The translations under genes and the position numbers were made by a program. This document shows positions 49,301-55,310 of a stretch of 64,000 nucleotides of DNA, piece after piece (position 1 is the stretch's first letter; each line of letters starts with the position of its first letter). Below the pieces are notes generated by a model. It was not told the origin of the DNA, ran no database searches, and was given only the letters and a program-made list of their open reading frames with translations. Source of the DNA: Eumeta japonica (taxonomy: Eukaryota > Arthropoda > Insecta > Lepidoptera > Psychidae); the NCBI GenBank assembly GCA_005406025.1, contig BGZK01000279.1:124001-188000 (forward strand), in the 5' to 3' direction.

Positions 49301-49308
49301 ATCAACAT
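22065..49308 (-). CDS. Facilitated trehalose transporter Tret1-like (MFS sugar porter), complete 8-exon gene
   Basis: Joined minus-strand exons 49287-49308, 43717-43946, 42363-42686, 35778-35910, 32403-32516, 31822-31937, 23262-23453 and 22065-22319 give 1386 bp, 461 residues and a stop. The total is divisible by three and the codons split between exons all read through. Seen: GYLTDRYGRK (residues 64-73), PETPEYL (179-185), LAWLRG (198-203), QQFDG (256-260), VEKTGRK (307-313) and PETRGKT (433-439), in the order expected for the sugar-porter family, with hydrophobic spans between them. Known: relatives are plasma-membrane facilitators of trehalose or glucose with 12 membrane helices. Inferred: an insect hexose/trehalose-type facilitator; the changed TM7 motif makes the substrate uncertain. 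Length is near the family norm but with almost no N-terminal tail. It ends in a lysine-rich, acidic cytosolic tail. Confidence 0.92.
22320..23261 (-). other. Transporter intron 7 (942 bp)
   Basis: Contains a degenerate-core repeat copy (22985-23200), a short TA run at 22684-22701 and a fragment near 22550-22600 resembling the G+C-rich end of RTE-type repeats. Confidence 0.65.
22985..23200 (+). repeat. Degenerate-core repeat B, diverged copy
   Basis: Core units such as GGGACCGGGACGGGAGTTAA and GAACCGAAAATGAGACCGG, then a 3' block AAAGATGAAGGATTTTGTGC recalling ATGAAGGAATCCATTTTATG. It sits in intron 7 just below exon 7; three ORFs overlap it in different frames and none is credible. Confidence 0.55.
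23262..23453 (-). CDS. Transporter exon 7 (TM9 and TM10)
   Basis: Exactly 64 codons (residues 314-377), phase 0 to 0. Acceptor CGACGGTTTCAG; donor GTTTGT, weaker than the others. It begins LLLVATSFAMGVGMLCLGGW and ends FQPVSYIIITDLFTFP, equivalent to the GPxPWxxxxELFP segment of TM10. The Trp of that motif is Tyr here and the acidic residue before LF is Asp. Its third positions are clearly G+C-richer than the flanking intron. Confidence 0.91.
24932..24970. repeat. Perfect 18-bp inverted repeat with 3-base loop
   Basis: TATTTCAGATTGAAGAGC, loop CAA, then its exact reverse complement. There is no pairing beyond the arms. In transporter intron 6; nature unknown. Confidence 0.95.
25536..25735 (+). 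mobile_element. LINE ORF2 C-terminal fragment
   Basis: Reads SRNKNKLISHVSRLSKVTNS, LRGLCVRIFNKVPMDIQDHI and then VKKG-IIKF (or GYYKIFE in a shifted frame). This resembles the region after the reverse transcriptase in lepidopteran non-LTR retrotransposons (pattern TRNKxKL...RLxKxxNSF.G.C..FYNKIP). The rest of the element is gone. It lies in transporter intron 6. Confidence 0.6.
26970..27870 (+). mobile_element. Decayed mariner, cecropia-like
   Basis: Begins with ATGGATTTTAACGCGAGAAA near 26963 (compare MDFTR of the 38.8-kb copy). Readable parts are YLTEAQKLRHVNWRREMMQK near 27165, PETKGQSDQWVFPFEEL near 27290, RYDNVVRAHTARQTTNN near 27530, SPPCDFF near 27625 and EEAVAIYEKAIETTPKFEWA then KCFSQWFRPMQ near 27700-27790, with the coding end NFEKR near 27820. 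Frames shift repeatedly. It lies antisense in intron 6 of the transporter. Terminal repeats were not identified. Confidence 0.78.
28470..28695 (-). repeat. tRNA-derived SINE
   Basis: Minus strand: CGCTCAGCGGCTAAGAGCG (A box) at 28660-28676 and ACCGGGTTCGATTCTAGCC (B box) at 28620-28635. A body follows down to GTGGTTACGGCAATTAGTAAC near 28490. In transporter intron 6, sense to the gene. Confidence 0.65.
30125..30225 (-). repeat. SINE-like fragment
   Basis: The minus strand reads CTTCTAGTGGTCTATTTGCC, ACCGCGTTGTTTTCCAATTA and GAAGGTATCGAGTACTAGTT, laid out like the other SINE heads (A box, ACCGCGTTGTCTTCC, B box) but diverged. Confidence 0.4.
30765..31040 (-). repeat. Dispersed repeat A, copy 3 (reversed, best preserved)
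   Basis: Reverse complement runs GCGATCATCGCCGCCCATAG, CCCAAAGGAGTTGCCAGTGC, GTCGCCGGCC, CGAAATGCAACAGCGGAAAC and TACTTCATGTCTGTGAG. It is the clearest copy and gives the family's order of blocks. It lies in transporter intron 6. Confidence 0.7.
31085..31170 (+). repeat. SINE head fragment
   Basis: GATGTCGTCCTCTGGGGAAC and CGCTGGTTCGATATCGAGCT; the latter has a B-box core (GGTTCGATATC). It follows repeat A copy 3. Confidence 0.4.
31822..31937 (-). CDS. Transporter exon 6 (TM8, ETGRK-type motif)
   Basis: Completes Ala275 and encodes residues 276-313. Acceptor ATACTCCGTTTTCAG, donor GTGAGA. It reads NTQVILVGVVQLLGSILATC followed by IVEKTGRK. GVVQ and VEKTGRK match the TM8 and loop 8-9 motifs (GVVQ, VDRAGRR) of insect trehalose transporters. 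Ends in phase 0. Confidence 0.92.
31938..32402 (-). other. Transporter intron 5 (465 bp), largely a SINE
   Basis: The shortest intron. Much of it (32130-32330) looks like a plus-strand lepidopteran SINE, annotated separately; the rest is ordinary A+T-rich sequence. Confidence 0.65.
32130..32330 (+). repeat. Lepidopteran SINE in intron 5
   Basis: CTCGATTAGTTAAGAGCATT resembles a damaged A box. It is followed by CGGATAGCACATTAAGCTGC and CGGTCCTGG, which matches the body consensus of a common lepidopteran SINE (GCACGTTAAGCCGTCGGTCC). The B box is eroded. Confidence 0.5.
32403..32516 (-). CDS. Transporter exon 5 (TM7)
   Basis: Residues 237-274 and one base. Acceptor TTCCTATTTGCAG, donor GTGAGC. 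It reads SDKNTSRAFIITVVIKLAQQ and then FDGYLIVLIFAGQVFES. The family consensus at this site is QQLSGINAVxFY; the two Gln are kept (256-257) but the Ser-Gly-Ile-Asn part reads Asp-Gly-Tyr-Leu, removing the Asn that contacts sugar in GLUT-type structures. Confidence 0.92.
32517..35777 (-). other. Transporter intron 4 (about 3.3 kb)
   Basis: A 5' part of dispersed repeat A lies at 32585-32700 close to exon 5. The remainder to 35.7 kb is A+T-rich with no recognisable element or exon. Confidence 0.65.
32585..32700 (+). repeat. Dispersed repeat A, partial copy 4
   Basis: GAACGAGTACGCGAGCCGC, then GTTCATCGTCACCCATGCG and CCACCAGTGCGTTGGCGACC. Only the 5' part is recognisable. It starts 68 bp past the acceptor of exon 5. 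Confidence 0.5.
35778..35910 (-). CDS. Transporter exon 4 (central cytosolic loop)
   Basis: Residues 193-236 plus one base. It starts EAKAVLAWLRG, the usual continuation after the PESP motif in insect sugar transporters, and continues as a charged helical intracellular domain ending KSAWRVI. Acceptor CTGCTAATCAG; donor GTTAGT, with one base left over that joins exon 5 as TTG (Leu237). The phase fit to exon 5 is the main support for this donor over a weaker GTCATA a few bases upstream. Confidence 0.9.
37258..37375 (+). repeat. RTE/SINE-like 3' tail
   Basis: ATAAAAATCAATGGATGTGT, then GTTTGTCCCCTTTGCACTCC, TAAACCATTGATCCGATTAC and GGTGAAACTTTAGTG. This order (short ATAAAAAT, TCTGTCCC, CTCCTAAACCACTGAACCG, GTGAAACTT) is typical of lepidopteran RTE-like 3' regions. 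It ends in an A run at 37369-37384. Confidence 0.45.
37594..37930 (+). repeat. Degenerate-core repeat B, complete copy
   Basis: 5' block TATAGCTAATATTTTATTTTG, then TACTAG and CATTTGCC; a core of imperfect short GGAATCGAAA-like units; and a 3' block CGATATAAAAATGAAGGAAT, CATTTTATGTCCATGCCGG. Both ends match the reversed copy at 54.75-55.09 kb. No coding capacity; the 91-residue minus ORF across it is the periodic core. Confidence 0.7.
38816..40074 (+). mobile_element. Full-length inactivated mariner (DD34D) with terminal inverted repeats
   Basis: Left end CGAGGGCTCCTATTTATGT and the reverse complement of the right end, CGAGGACTGCTATTTATGT, match at 17 of 19 positions. They enclose 1259 bp, the usual mariner size. 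TA lies directly before the left end; TA lies within a few bases of the right end. A transposase ORF starts at 38989 (MDFTRKNFRAMI) but stops at codon 17, and readable pieces continue in shifted frames: YTGDE, HYDYARCHIS, then RPDFAPNNFYLF, and an end near 40009. The third catalytic Asp of the DD34D triad is Asn (APNN for APND). It sits antisense in intron 3 of the transporter. Confidence 0.88.
40140..40630 (-). pseudogene. Relic of an HTH/IS630-mariner-superfamily transposase-like ORF
   Basis: The minus strand reads MANSKAIPIELQLYMVND from about 40625, then RTFIRVHNTYLEGKILG, DEIENDPTISVREI, RCTGIPMARVHRILKRSQFH and PYHV, then QALSPR with frameshifts and WVDEST near 40200. The order of short HTH blocks, a HPYH segment and a DE-containing end recalls insect transposon proteins with an N-terminal helix-turn-helix of the DUF4817 kind. 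Several stops and frameshifts make it dead. It lies directly beside the 38.8-kb mariner but is a different family. Confidence 0.6.
41835..41900 (+). repeat. SINE head fragment
   Basis: ATGCGTTGCTGTCGATTCGG and ACCGGGTTTGATCCTGACCG; the second is B-box-like (GGTTTGATCC). The A-box region is unclear. In transporter intron 3. Confidence 0.4.
41943..42185 (-). other. Unidentified ORF in intron 3 (80 codons)
   Basis: ATG in a strong context (GCCACCATG), with an in-frame TAA four codons upstream. It reads MLGIRIVIVASDYFALVTLL, PENCGLLLTVIPYIEPDKYN, SHEIATYMGTLAYVALLLQI and ends GGLRCSQ. The amino-acid makeup is unusually protein-like for an A+T-rich intron, and CACTTTTATTGCAG within it looks like an acceptor. 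It is not part of any sugar porter I know. It could be a chance ORF, a retrocopy fragment or an exon of a nested gene; I cannot assign a function. Confidence 0.3.
42363..42686 (-). CDS. Transporter exon 3 (TM3 to TM6, PETPEYL motif)
   Basis: Exactly 108 codons, phase 0 to 0 (residues 85-192). Acceptor ATTTTCAACAG, donor GTACGT. It reads ARAVAGIPCSACYIVLPIYL, matching the family's TM4 region, then LRGALG in the loop after it, and ends after TM6 with PETPEYLIKQGKVE, the equivalent of the PESPR motif. Confidence 0.94.
42687..43716 (-). other. Transporter intron 2 (about 1 kb)
   Basis: A+T-rich intron with consensus borders. I see no repeat or ORF of note in it. Confidence 0.7.
43717..43946 (-). 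CDS. Transporter exon 2 (TM1, first extracellular loop, TM2, motif A)
   Basis: Encodes the end of codon 8 to residue 84. The acceptor is a TTCTTGTTACAG tract and the donor is GTAAGT. It carries GMVQGWLSPMM in TM1 and the cytosolic GYLTDRYGRK motif (residues 64-73), the hallmark loop 2-3 sequence of MFS sugar porters. Enters in phase 1 and ends in phase 0. Confidence 0.93.
44781..44804. repeat. GCGG-TA8-CCGC palindrome
   Basis: Eight TA units bounded by GCGG and CCGC, making a 24-base perfect palindrome; another TA run precedes it at 44765-44777. Cruciform-prone. Confidence 0.95.
45122..45166. repeat. Two-tier inverted repeat
   Basis: Outer arms ATTGTAGAGATT and AATCTCTACAAT pair perfectly (12 bp). 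Inside, TCGATA and TATCGA pair across AATATC, with two unpaired bases on each side between tiers. In transporter intron 1. Confidence 0.9.
46925..47175 (+). repeat. Degenerate-core repeat B with a 30-bp triplication
   Basis: GAGACCAGAATCAGAATCGA core units, then three tandem 30-bp units (47028-47117) reading ATGGTTGACAGCGTTATCAG plus TCGATATAAA. Each unit ends in the CGATATAAA of the family's 3' block, so the 3' block boundary has been amplified. An 87-codon ORF runs through with a 10-residue repeat, but it is a by-product of the 30-bp period. Confidence 0.6.
49287..49308 (-). CDS. Transporter exon 1 (start codon, 7 codons plus 1 base)
   Basis: Minus strand reads ATG TTG ATT CTC TTA TTT TCA G, then GTAAGTG, a near-perfect donor. 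The leftover G joins TA at the start of exon 2 to make a Val codon, giving MLILLFSVTIPLLNFGMVQ, a continuous hydrophobic first membrane span. An in-frame TAA lies 9 bases before the ATG, so translation cannot begin further upstream in this exon. This exon was found by looking for a phase-1 donor upstream of exon 2; an alternative distant first exon cannot be excluded without transcript data. Confidence 0.75.
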
Positions 49309-50339
49309 TAAAAGCCCTTATTTCAGGTCTATTATTCTGATTTTATATAAATCAACAATTTTTATAATAAACTAAAAATTTACTAAAATTCTTTGACAGT
49401 TTATGTTTTTCAACAGATAACGCGGCAGAGACATAATTCTATGCAGCGCAATAATAAAGAAACACTATAGAGGTTTTCTTTACATTAATATTAAATATTA
49501 ATAATATTTTTAAATATTATAGATATCGCCAATCGATATATAATACTTTTAAAAATCATAATAATTCGAATATACGAGTTTTTTTTAATATCCACATTTG
49601 CACATTAATTTTGATGTTGTCAATGAAGACGTTTCAAACGGTAGTAAGCGAATTGGAAACACATTTAAACACAGATAAAATGTAAAATTTACATATTTCC
49701 TACGTCGTCTCTCAAGGAGCGAGGTGAACGTCAAAAACGAAAAGGCATTAATAATGCGACAGCAAAAACAAAACTTGTGCTTCTTTTTCAAATTCCCATT
49801 TTAGAATGGACTAATGAAATATTTACAGAGCGCGTCCGATCGGAAAGCGGTTTTGAGGGAAAAACTTGTTAAAATTAGGGATTTTTAACGTCAGAAATGG
49901 TTCAAATTGAAACAAAAAAATGCTCGGTGACTTCAAAGAGAACATTTGCTACAGAGTGATAAAATATATTGTTTATATTTTTATTAAACAGCTATCGACG
50001 GATAGGAATGAATTGTATTTTCATCTAAAGTTCCACCACATGACGTTAACAACATAGAACTTTAAGTATACTTGTCCGCTAAGTAATCAACGATTTTAAA
50101 AAAAAGTTGAAATCGATTCCTCAAAAGGAAAAATAAACAAGTAAATACTATGCTTCGTAAATATGGCGGGGAATAAACAGCTGACGTCATCATTGTCAGC
50201 CTCGCCTCATCGGCCCTTCCGTGATATTATTGATAACCAAAATGTATGACCGAATATCACACAATACAAAATCGCTATCGTTGCACAAGCTATTTCTTAC
50301 ACTAAATTTATATATACATATAAAACCAAATAAATGCTC

Positions 50340-50465
50340 TAGGGTCGACCGGGATCGGTATCGAGACCGGCATTGAAATTGAGAGCGAAATCAGCCGATA
50401 TAAAAGACGAGGGAATCCATTCTAATCTATGTCCACGGGAGCGAAACCGGAGGCACATTTGAATA
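50340..50465 (+). repeat. Degenerate-core repeat B, 3' part
   Basis: GACCGGGATCGGTATCGAGA, then CCGATATAAAAGACGAGGGA and TCCATTCTAATCTATGTCCA. It carries part of the core and the full 3' block. Confidence 0.6.
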
Positions 50466-50629
50466 ATAAAAAAAATTGTTAAATTTAAATTTACGCCCAG
50501 CGAAGCGGGTAGGTGATATATGTATGAAGCTTTCGACCAAAGCCACGATGCAATAAGCTTCGGGGCAGCCGTTACGTCGTACTATTTTTGACTAAGTTCC
50601 CTCCTCCTCGCACGCTCTAAACTGCAGCC

Positions 50630-50950
50630 AAGTTGTTGGGTTGTGACGTCAGTATACACACTTGTCACTAGATGGCGTTAATGTGACAGCGATCTTCTTT
50701 AGATGAGGCAATTTACGCGCGATTCGGCTCGCGTGTATCCATCTAATCCTGCGCTTGCAACATCCTAGAGGTCAATACCTTCCGTTCACATGCAGCAGCG
50801 CGTTTAACTATTGACGCGTGGATCGCATGCATTAGGGCCAGAACCTCGATTCGCGAGGCGCACGCGCTCTGTGCGCGAGTGCAGACACTAGACAGACATT
50901 TTTTTCGTCCAGTAGACGTGCGAAGGTTGTAACTAGAGTACGTACTTGGT
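50630..50950 (-). promoter_or_regulatory. CpG-rich stretch, possible transporter promoter / 5' UTR exon
   Basis: This is the most CpG-dense stretch upstream of exon 1 and contrasts sharply with A+T-rich flanks. It lies about 1.4 kb upstream of the start codon. On the gene strand it contains GAACGGAAG/GTATTG, a possible donor for a noncoding first exon. There is no convincing TATA box, and the ORF across it (50743-50973) resembles no protein I know. Confidence 0.2.
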
Positions 50951-51523
50951 TTTAAAAAGTTGAGCAAGATCATTTCGACAATTAATCATTTATTGACGAG
51001 GTGATGAGACATTAAATCGCCGTTTCGGCCAACCGTCTCATCTGGACCCATGCTTTGCCTGGGTTTGGGCCTGGAATATGTCCATGCGATAGGACAGTAT
51101 TGTATCTCAGTGAATAAATTTTATCATAGATATAATCTACGTACTGCAATTATATACAGATTAGTGATTATAAATATACAGGTTACAATAGTTTATATAA
51201 TTATTATTTTACATTGAGAAATATGGAGTCCTCCTTCTTAACCAAGTGCACCTACAATGCTGTTAACTACTATAATTTTAACATCATTGAGGTTACAAAC
51301 GTCAGAAACGTATGTCACAACATGTCCATCGAGGTAAAGTAGTTTAAGTTGGTATTTGGTGTTTTTGAAGTTATACTTCTTTAGGCGCATTATAAAAAAA
51401 TGATGAGAGTGAAATTTTAAGATGCGCGCGCATCAGTGTAACACAAAATTAACAGGTTGAAGTTGCCTGCATCGAATTCGAATTTCGTATAATGAGAGAA
51501 TTTATGTCACACTTAATGTAAGA

Positions 51524-51543
51524 ATATATATATATATATATAT
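51524..51543. repeat. TA microsatellite
   Basis: Ten TA units. A similar shorter run at 51955-51972 separates repeat A copy 5 from the reverse-transcriptase fragment. Confidence 0.9.
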
Positions 51544-51639
51544 CGAAAACAAATCTGTATATTGGAACTAAAAATAAATCGTCACATTTTTTAATATCTG
51601 TAATACTCTGAAAACTCAATAGAGGCAATTTAACGTATA

Positions 51640-51790
51640 TGCCCCAGCTTCGTTCAAATCGAAACTGATTGCAATTCTCTTAGAGGTTCTATTGATTACA
51701 GCGATGTAATCTCAACGGACACTATTTTGAAAACAATAATAATAAAACGACTTGCTAGTTTGCTCAGTTTTGATTTTCTATCGACTTTCA
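51640..51790 (+). mobile_element. 3' end fragment of a mariner
   Basis: CNLNGHYFENN is readable at about 51705-51745 and matches the last residues of mariner transposases. The following A+T-rich tail up to GTTTGCTCAGTTTTGATTTTC closely matches the tail after the 27.8-kb mariner, so the two belong to the same family. Only the extreme 3' end survives. Confidence 0.5.
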
Positions 51791-51879
51791 TTTGATCCAC
51801 GTATGTTTTAATGATGCCAAAGAAGTATAACTTCTCACGCGCGTACATAAGTACACGCACCCATTTTTTTTTTGTTTAG

Positions 51880-51950
51880 AGGCAAAACGAGTATGCAAGC
51901 CATGAGAGAGTAGGTGGTCATCGCCGCCCACAGGCTCCTGTAAGCCCAAA
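51880..51950 (+). repeat. Dispersed repeat A, partial copy 5
   Basis: GCAAAACGAGTATGCAAGCC, then GGTGGTCATCGCCGCCCACA and CCCAAAAGAGTT. The copy breaks off in a TA run, beyond which the reverse-transcriptase fragment begins. Confidence 0.55.
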
Positions 51951-51974
51951 AGAGTTATATATATATATATTTTA

Positions 51975-52290
51975 CGGGAATACCATATGAAGGAAGCTTC
52001 ACGAGAACCGTTTTGTGTCAGAAGCTTTCTCTAGATCCAAACTAACAATCAAAGCTTCCCTCTCACTTTAGACAACCTCCGCTTAACGATGGGTCAACCA
52101 AATCAGAAGATTACGTTTTTGAACGCTCTCTATGAAAACCAACCAAGTGTGGTTAATTATCTACCGGTGTTCCTCTAAGTAGCCCAAAAGTCGGTGCCTG
52201 TTTATGGACTCCATTATTTTGTAGAACAAGGAGGTAATTACGATATCTCTGTAATTGTACGAATCTGAGCGTTCATGAACATTTCTTCAT
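51975..52290 (-). mobile_element. Non-LTR retrotransposon reverse-transcriptase fragment
   Basis: The minus strand reads NYRDIVITSLFYKIMESINR from about 52270, then RLLGYLEEHR-stop-IINH, LIWLTHR-stop-AEVV, then ALIVSLDLEKASD and, after a frameshift, VKLPSYGIP at 51980-52010. This order (YRPIxITSLFxKIME, ISDHQYGFR, LTHRWAEA, SLDxxKAFDRVW, KLPSYGIP) is that of Jockey/CR1-type reverse transcriptases up to catalytic motif A. It is cut off at a TA run near 51972. Confidence 0.75.
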
Positions 52291-52544
52291 TAAATTGTAA
52301 GAATTTTTAATATCAGTACCATTCAAAGACGTAGCCTGAGCTACCACCGCTCTTTGTAATGACGAGGATTCTTTTCGTGTAATTAAATAAAACATAATTT
52401 TCAAAAACATTTAATTGCAATGTGAATTGGAACAATTGAAATTATTTGTGGAATTCAAAACGGACGAGCTTGATAAATAAGAAAAAAAAGCTGTTAAAGT
52501 AACATCAGGTACTGACCAGTGCGTACATTCTAGCACCAGAACTA

Positions 52545-53115
52545 GAAATTCGTGGTTGGGTCCATTCGGTTATGTGAAAGCGCAAAATGCGAACCTGTCA
52601 TCAAAAGATACATTTAAAGTAACAGAACTTATTCCAGTGATCGAGCAGTTATTTATTATTCTTACTAAAGAGGTGCATGCATTCGATGCTGTACGTTCAA
52701 TATTTGGATTCCTGAATCTTTTAGAGGAGATAGGACACAGTGAATTTGTATGCTGTAGCAGCAGAATCGGAAAAGTATAACAAAGACGATTTAAAACCTG
52801 GTCTGGGTAATGAGTTGGTTCAGTTTGTACAAAAAGGACTACAAAAACTTATCTAATACGCTGTTCTACTATCAAAATCCGAGAAAATCAAAATTTTAGA
52901 CCTACATTTCCAAACATTGAAATTACACAGCGAATGTACTTGGTTTCGATAGTGGGAAATTGTACCGAAAAGCGTTCATTTTCAAAAGTAGATATTATAA
53001 ATGACAGGCTACGCGCTACGACGAGACAAACCCTCCTTTCACAATTATCCTTACTTAGTATTGAAAGAGCAGCTGAATTCTAGCGAAATCATCGAGCCCG
53101 CAAAATACCATTCGC
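52545..53115 (+). pseudogene. hAT-type transposase C-terminal relic
   Basis: Near 52955 the plus strand reads NCTEKRSFSKVDIINDRLRA, TTRQTLLSQLSLLSIERAA, the dimerisation region of hAT transposases (pattern AERSFSxLKxIKxxLRSTMxQxRLxxLxLLSIE). The upstream ORF 52556-52780 probably belongs to the same relic (its end could be the region before the dimerisation domain) but is too diverged to place. Stops are present on both sides. Confidence 0.65.
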
Positions 53116-53937
53116 ATTAATTTTTCACGTAACAAATGATTGATTGGAACACTTGCGAGAAAAATGTTATATATCTTATTTGGAAAATAATTACTTCCAC
53201 CCCCCTAAATTCGACCCTGACTTATGTAAAATAAACAGCCATATGCACTTATGAGGATAGTTGTGAATTTCGATTTAACTGTACATACCATACTTTTTTT
53301 TTTAATTTTATTTATAAGGTTATTTGAATTGTAATGCAAGTAAACTATATGCATACAGTTTAAGATTAATATTGAACCTGAAAAAGCCTATGAACCTCCT
53401 TATACAAAAAATTTTTTTTTCTTATAATGCGCCAATCGTGTACGCAGTCGCAGACTTTTGACGCCGCTGTAAAAGGTGACCATTTTGTTTTGGTCATCAT
53501 TAACCGTGACACGCTGTTACGTTACAGTAGCCGGCGCGGTTCGTGACGAATTTGAGACAACATACAACAGTAGTATCGCTGTCCCTTTCCTGCGGCAAAT
53601 GATGAACTCACTATGTATTACGATTTATCTATGAAGCGAACTTGCAAAGCAGTTAGTCATTGTGTGGTTAATTTAATTTTATAGTCACATCAACTTTGTG
53701 TACTTTTTTTCAAAAATATTTTTATTTTGCTAACAAGCCATTAATCTCTCAATTTTGAAGATTAACTTCACCAATAATGACGGACAAAAGTAGGTTACGA
53801 TAAACGTATTTTTATTTCTCGCTTTGAAATCTAATATTTAAAAAAAAAGGATGTTCTTGGTTTGGGTTCGATTTCGAAAAATCGTCGTATCTCGACGTTT
53901 TGAAGTCCTAGGAAATCGTCCCGACTAACTTCAGAAG

Positions 53938-53980
53938 GTGTATGTGTGTGTGTGTGTGTGGGTGTGTATGTGTGTGTATA
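53938..53980 (+). repeat. TG microsatellite
   Basis: GTGTATGTGTGTGTGTGTGT, interrupted twice. The minus-strand THTHT ORF across it is an artefact. Confidence 0.95.
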
Positions 53981-54751
53981 ATTAATTTTTGTCGTACGAT
54001 ATCTCAATAACAAATGAAATCTTAGGGACGAGCGACATGGCGTTTGAAAGAACCTGTGGAGACTTATATGTGACATATTTTAACGTCAATCAATCGAGCC
54101 ATTTCGAATATATACAAAAAGTAAAAATTAAAAAGAATAACGTATTTACGAATTTTCATCAAATTGGTTTTTAACCCATTACAAAAAATTTTGTACTCGA
54201 AAAATGTCGTCAAATACCACCCAGTGAATGAAAATCGAATTCATTAATTTGAGTTGACGAATTTTTTTTTCATATAAATAATATAGAAAGTACCATCTAC
54301 TGAACAGCATGTTGAAACTAATATTAGTGACAGCTGTCAGATAAGTTTAGATTCTTTACGCAATCGCTGATTGTTAAGCAAATTAATATCTATTAAATTT
54401 ATCGCTAATAACTAAAAATAAATTAGAAGACATGAATTAATATTTTCTTCAGGGTGACTGTTTGAGATTTTAAACCCTTAAGCGAGCGTCTATCGCGCGA
54501 ATAAATAATTATAATTGCAATGCATGACTCGGTTTAAAATTGTCTAATTGACCAAAATAGACAAAACCAATATATCTGCTATTTGAACTATATTTATATA
54601 TAAGTTTAACTACTTTTTTCAATAAGACCGATATTTATTATTACTTTCGAACATAAAATACCTTTCACTAATAAGCACTCGGTTTTAATTATTACTGCTG
54701 TTTTATTATATATTACTATTTTAATATTACTCGTTTTCCGTCCGCTGCTTC

Positions 54752-55092
54752 GCTCAAGTGGACATAAAATGTGGTCCTTTATCTTTTATATGGAAAGACC
54801 TTGCTGTCAATTCCCATGTCATCCCCGTTTTCAATTCAAAATAGCATCGGATCTGTATTTTCGATTTCAGTAGCGACCACGCTCTTTATTTTAATCCCTA
54901 TCGTCGGATAGCGATTAAAATCGAAATCGAGCGTCGATTCGGTTTTGATCCGGTCCTGTTCTCAATTCCAATTTCGGTCGTGGCTCTTGATTCTGTTAGC
55001 GGTACTGCTTTTAATTCCGATGCCGTTCACGCTTCGTATGAAGCCAGGACAAATGCTAGTATCAAAATAAAATATTAGCTATATTATTCAGA
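54752..55092 (-). repeat. Degenerate-core repeat B, complete reversed copy
   Basis: Reverse complement begins TATAGCTAATATTTTATTTTG, then ATACTAGCATTTGTCC, has a core of GGAATTGAAATCG-like units and ends near ATTTTATGTCCACTTGAGCG. The 21-base start is identical to that of the 37.6-kb copy. Confidence 0.7.
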
Positions 55093-55194
55093 GTAAGAAC
55101 TTTCTATGTGTGAAAGAATTTTTATTCTTTATACATACAATCTCACTACCCCTGTGTGAAAATAACTTTACCATGACATCCGATTTGAATTAAA

Positions 55195-55310
55195 TAAAGC
55201 TTATATTTTGCTCCAACTCAAACTTAGTCTACCCTTGAAAATCGCATCGAAATCCGTTAAATACTTTCAGAGATGTACGCGAACAAACAGACATACAAAA
55301 CAATTTGCAA
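55195..55310 (+). repeat. RTE-like 3' tail fragment
   Basis: AAAATCGCATCGAAATCCGT then TAAATACTTTCAGAGATG and AACAAACAGACATACAAAAC: the common pattern AAATCGGTCCAGCCGTT...GAACAAACAGACAGACAAA, degraded. Confidence 0.45.

Noticed and set aside
53831..54076. Minus ORF with a TPTHTHTHT stretch
   Set aside because: Caused by the TG microsatellite.
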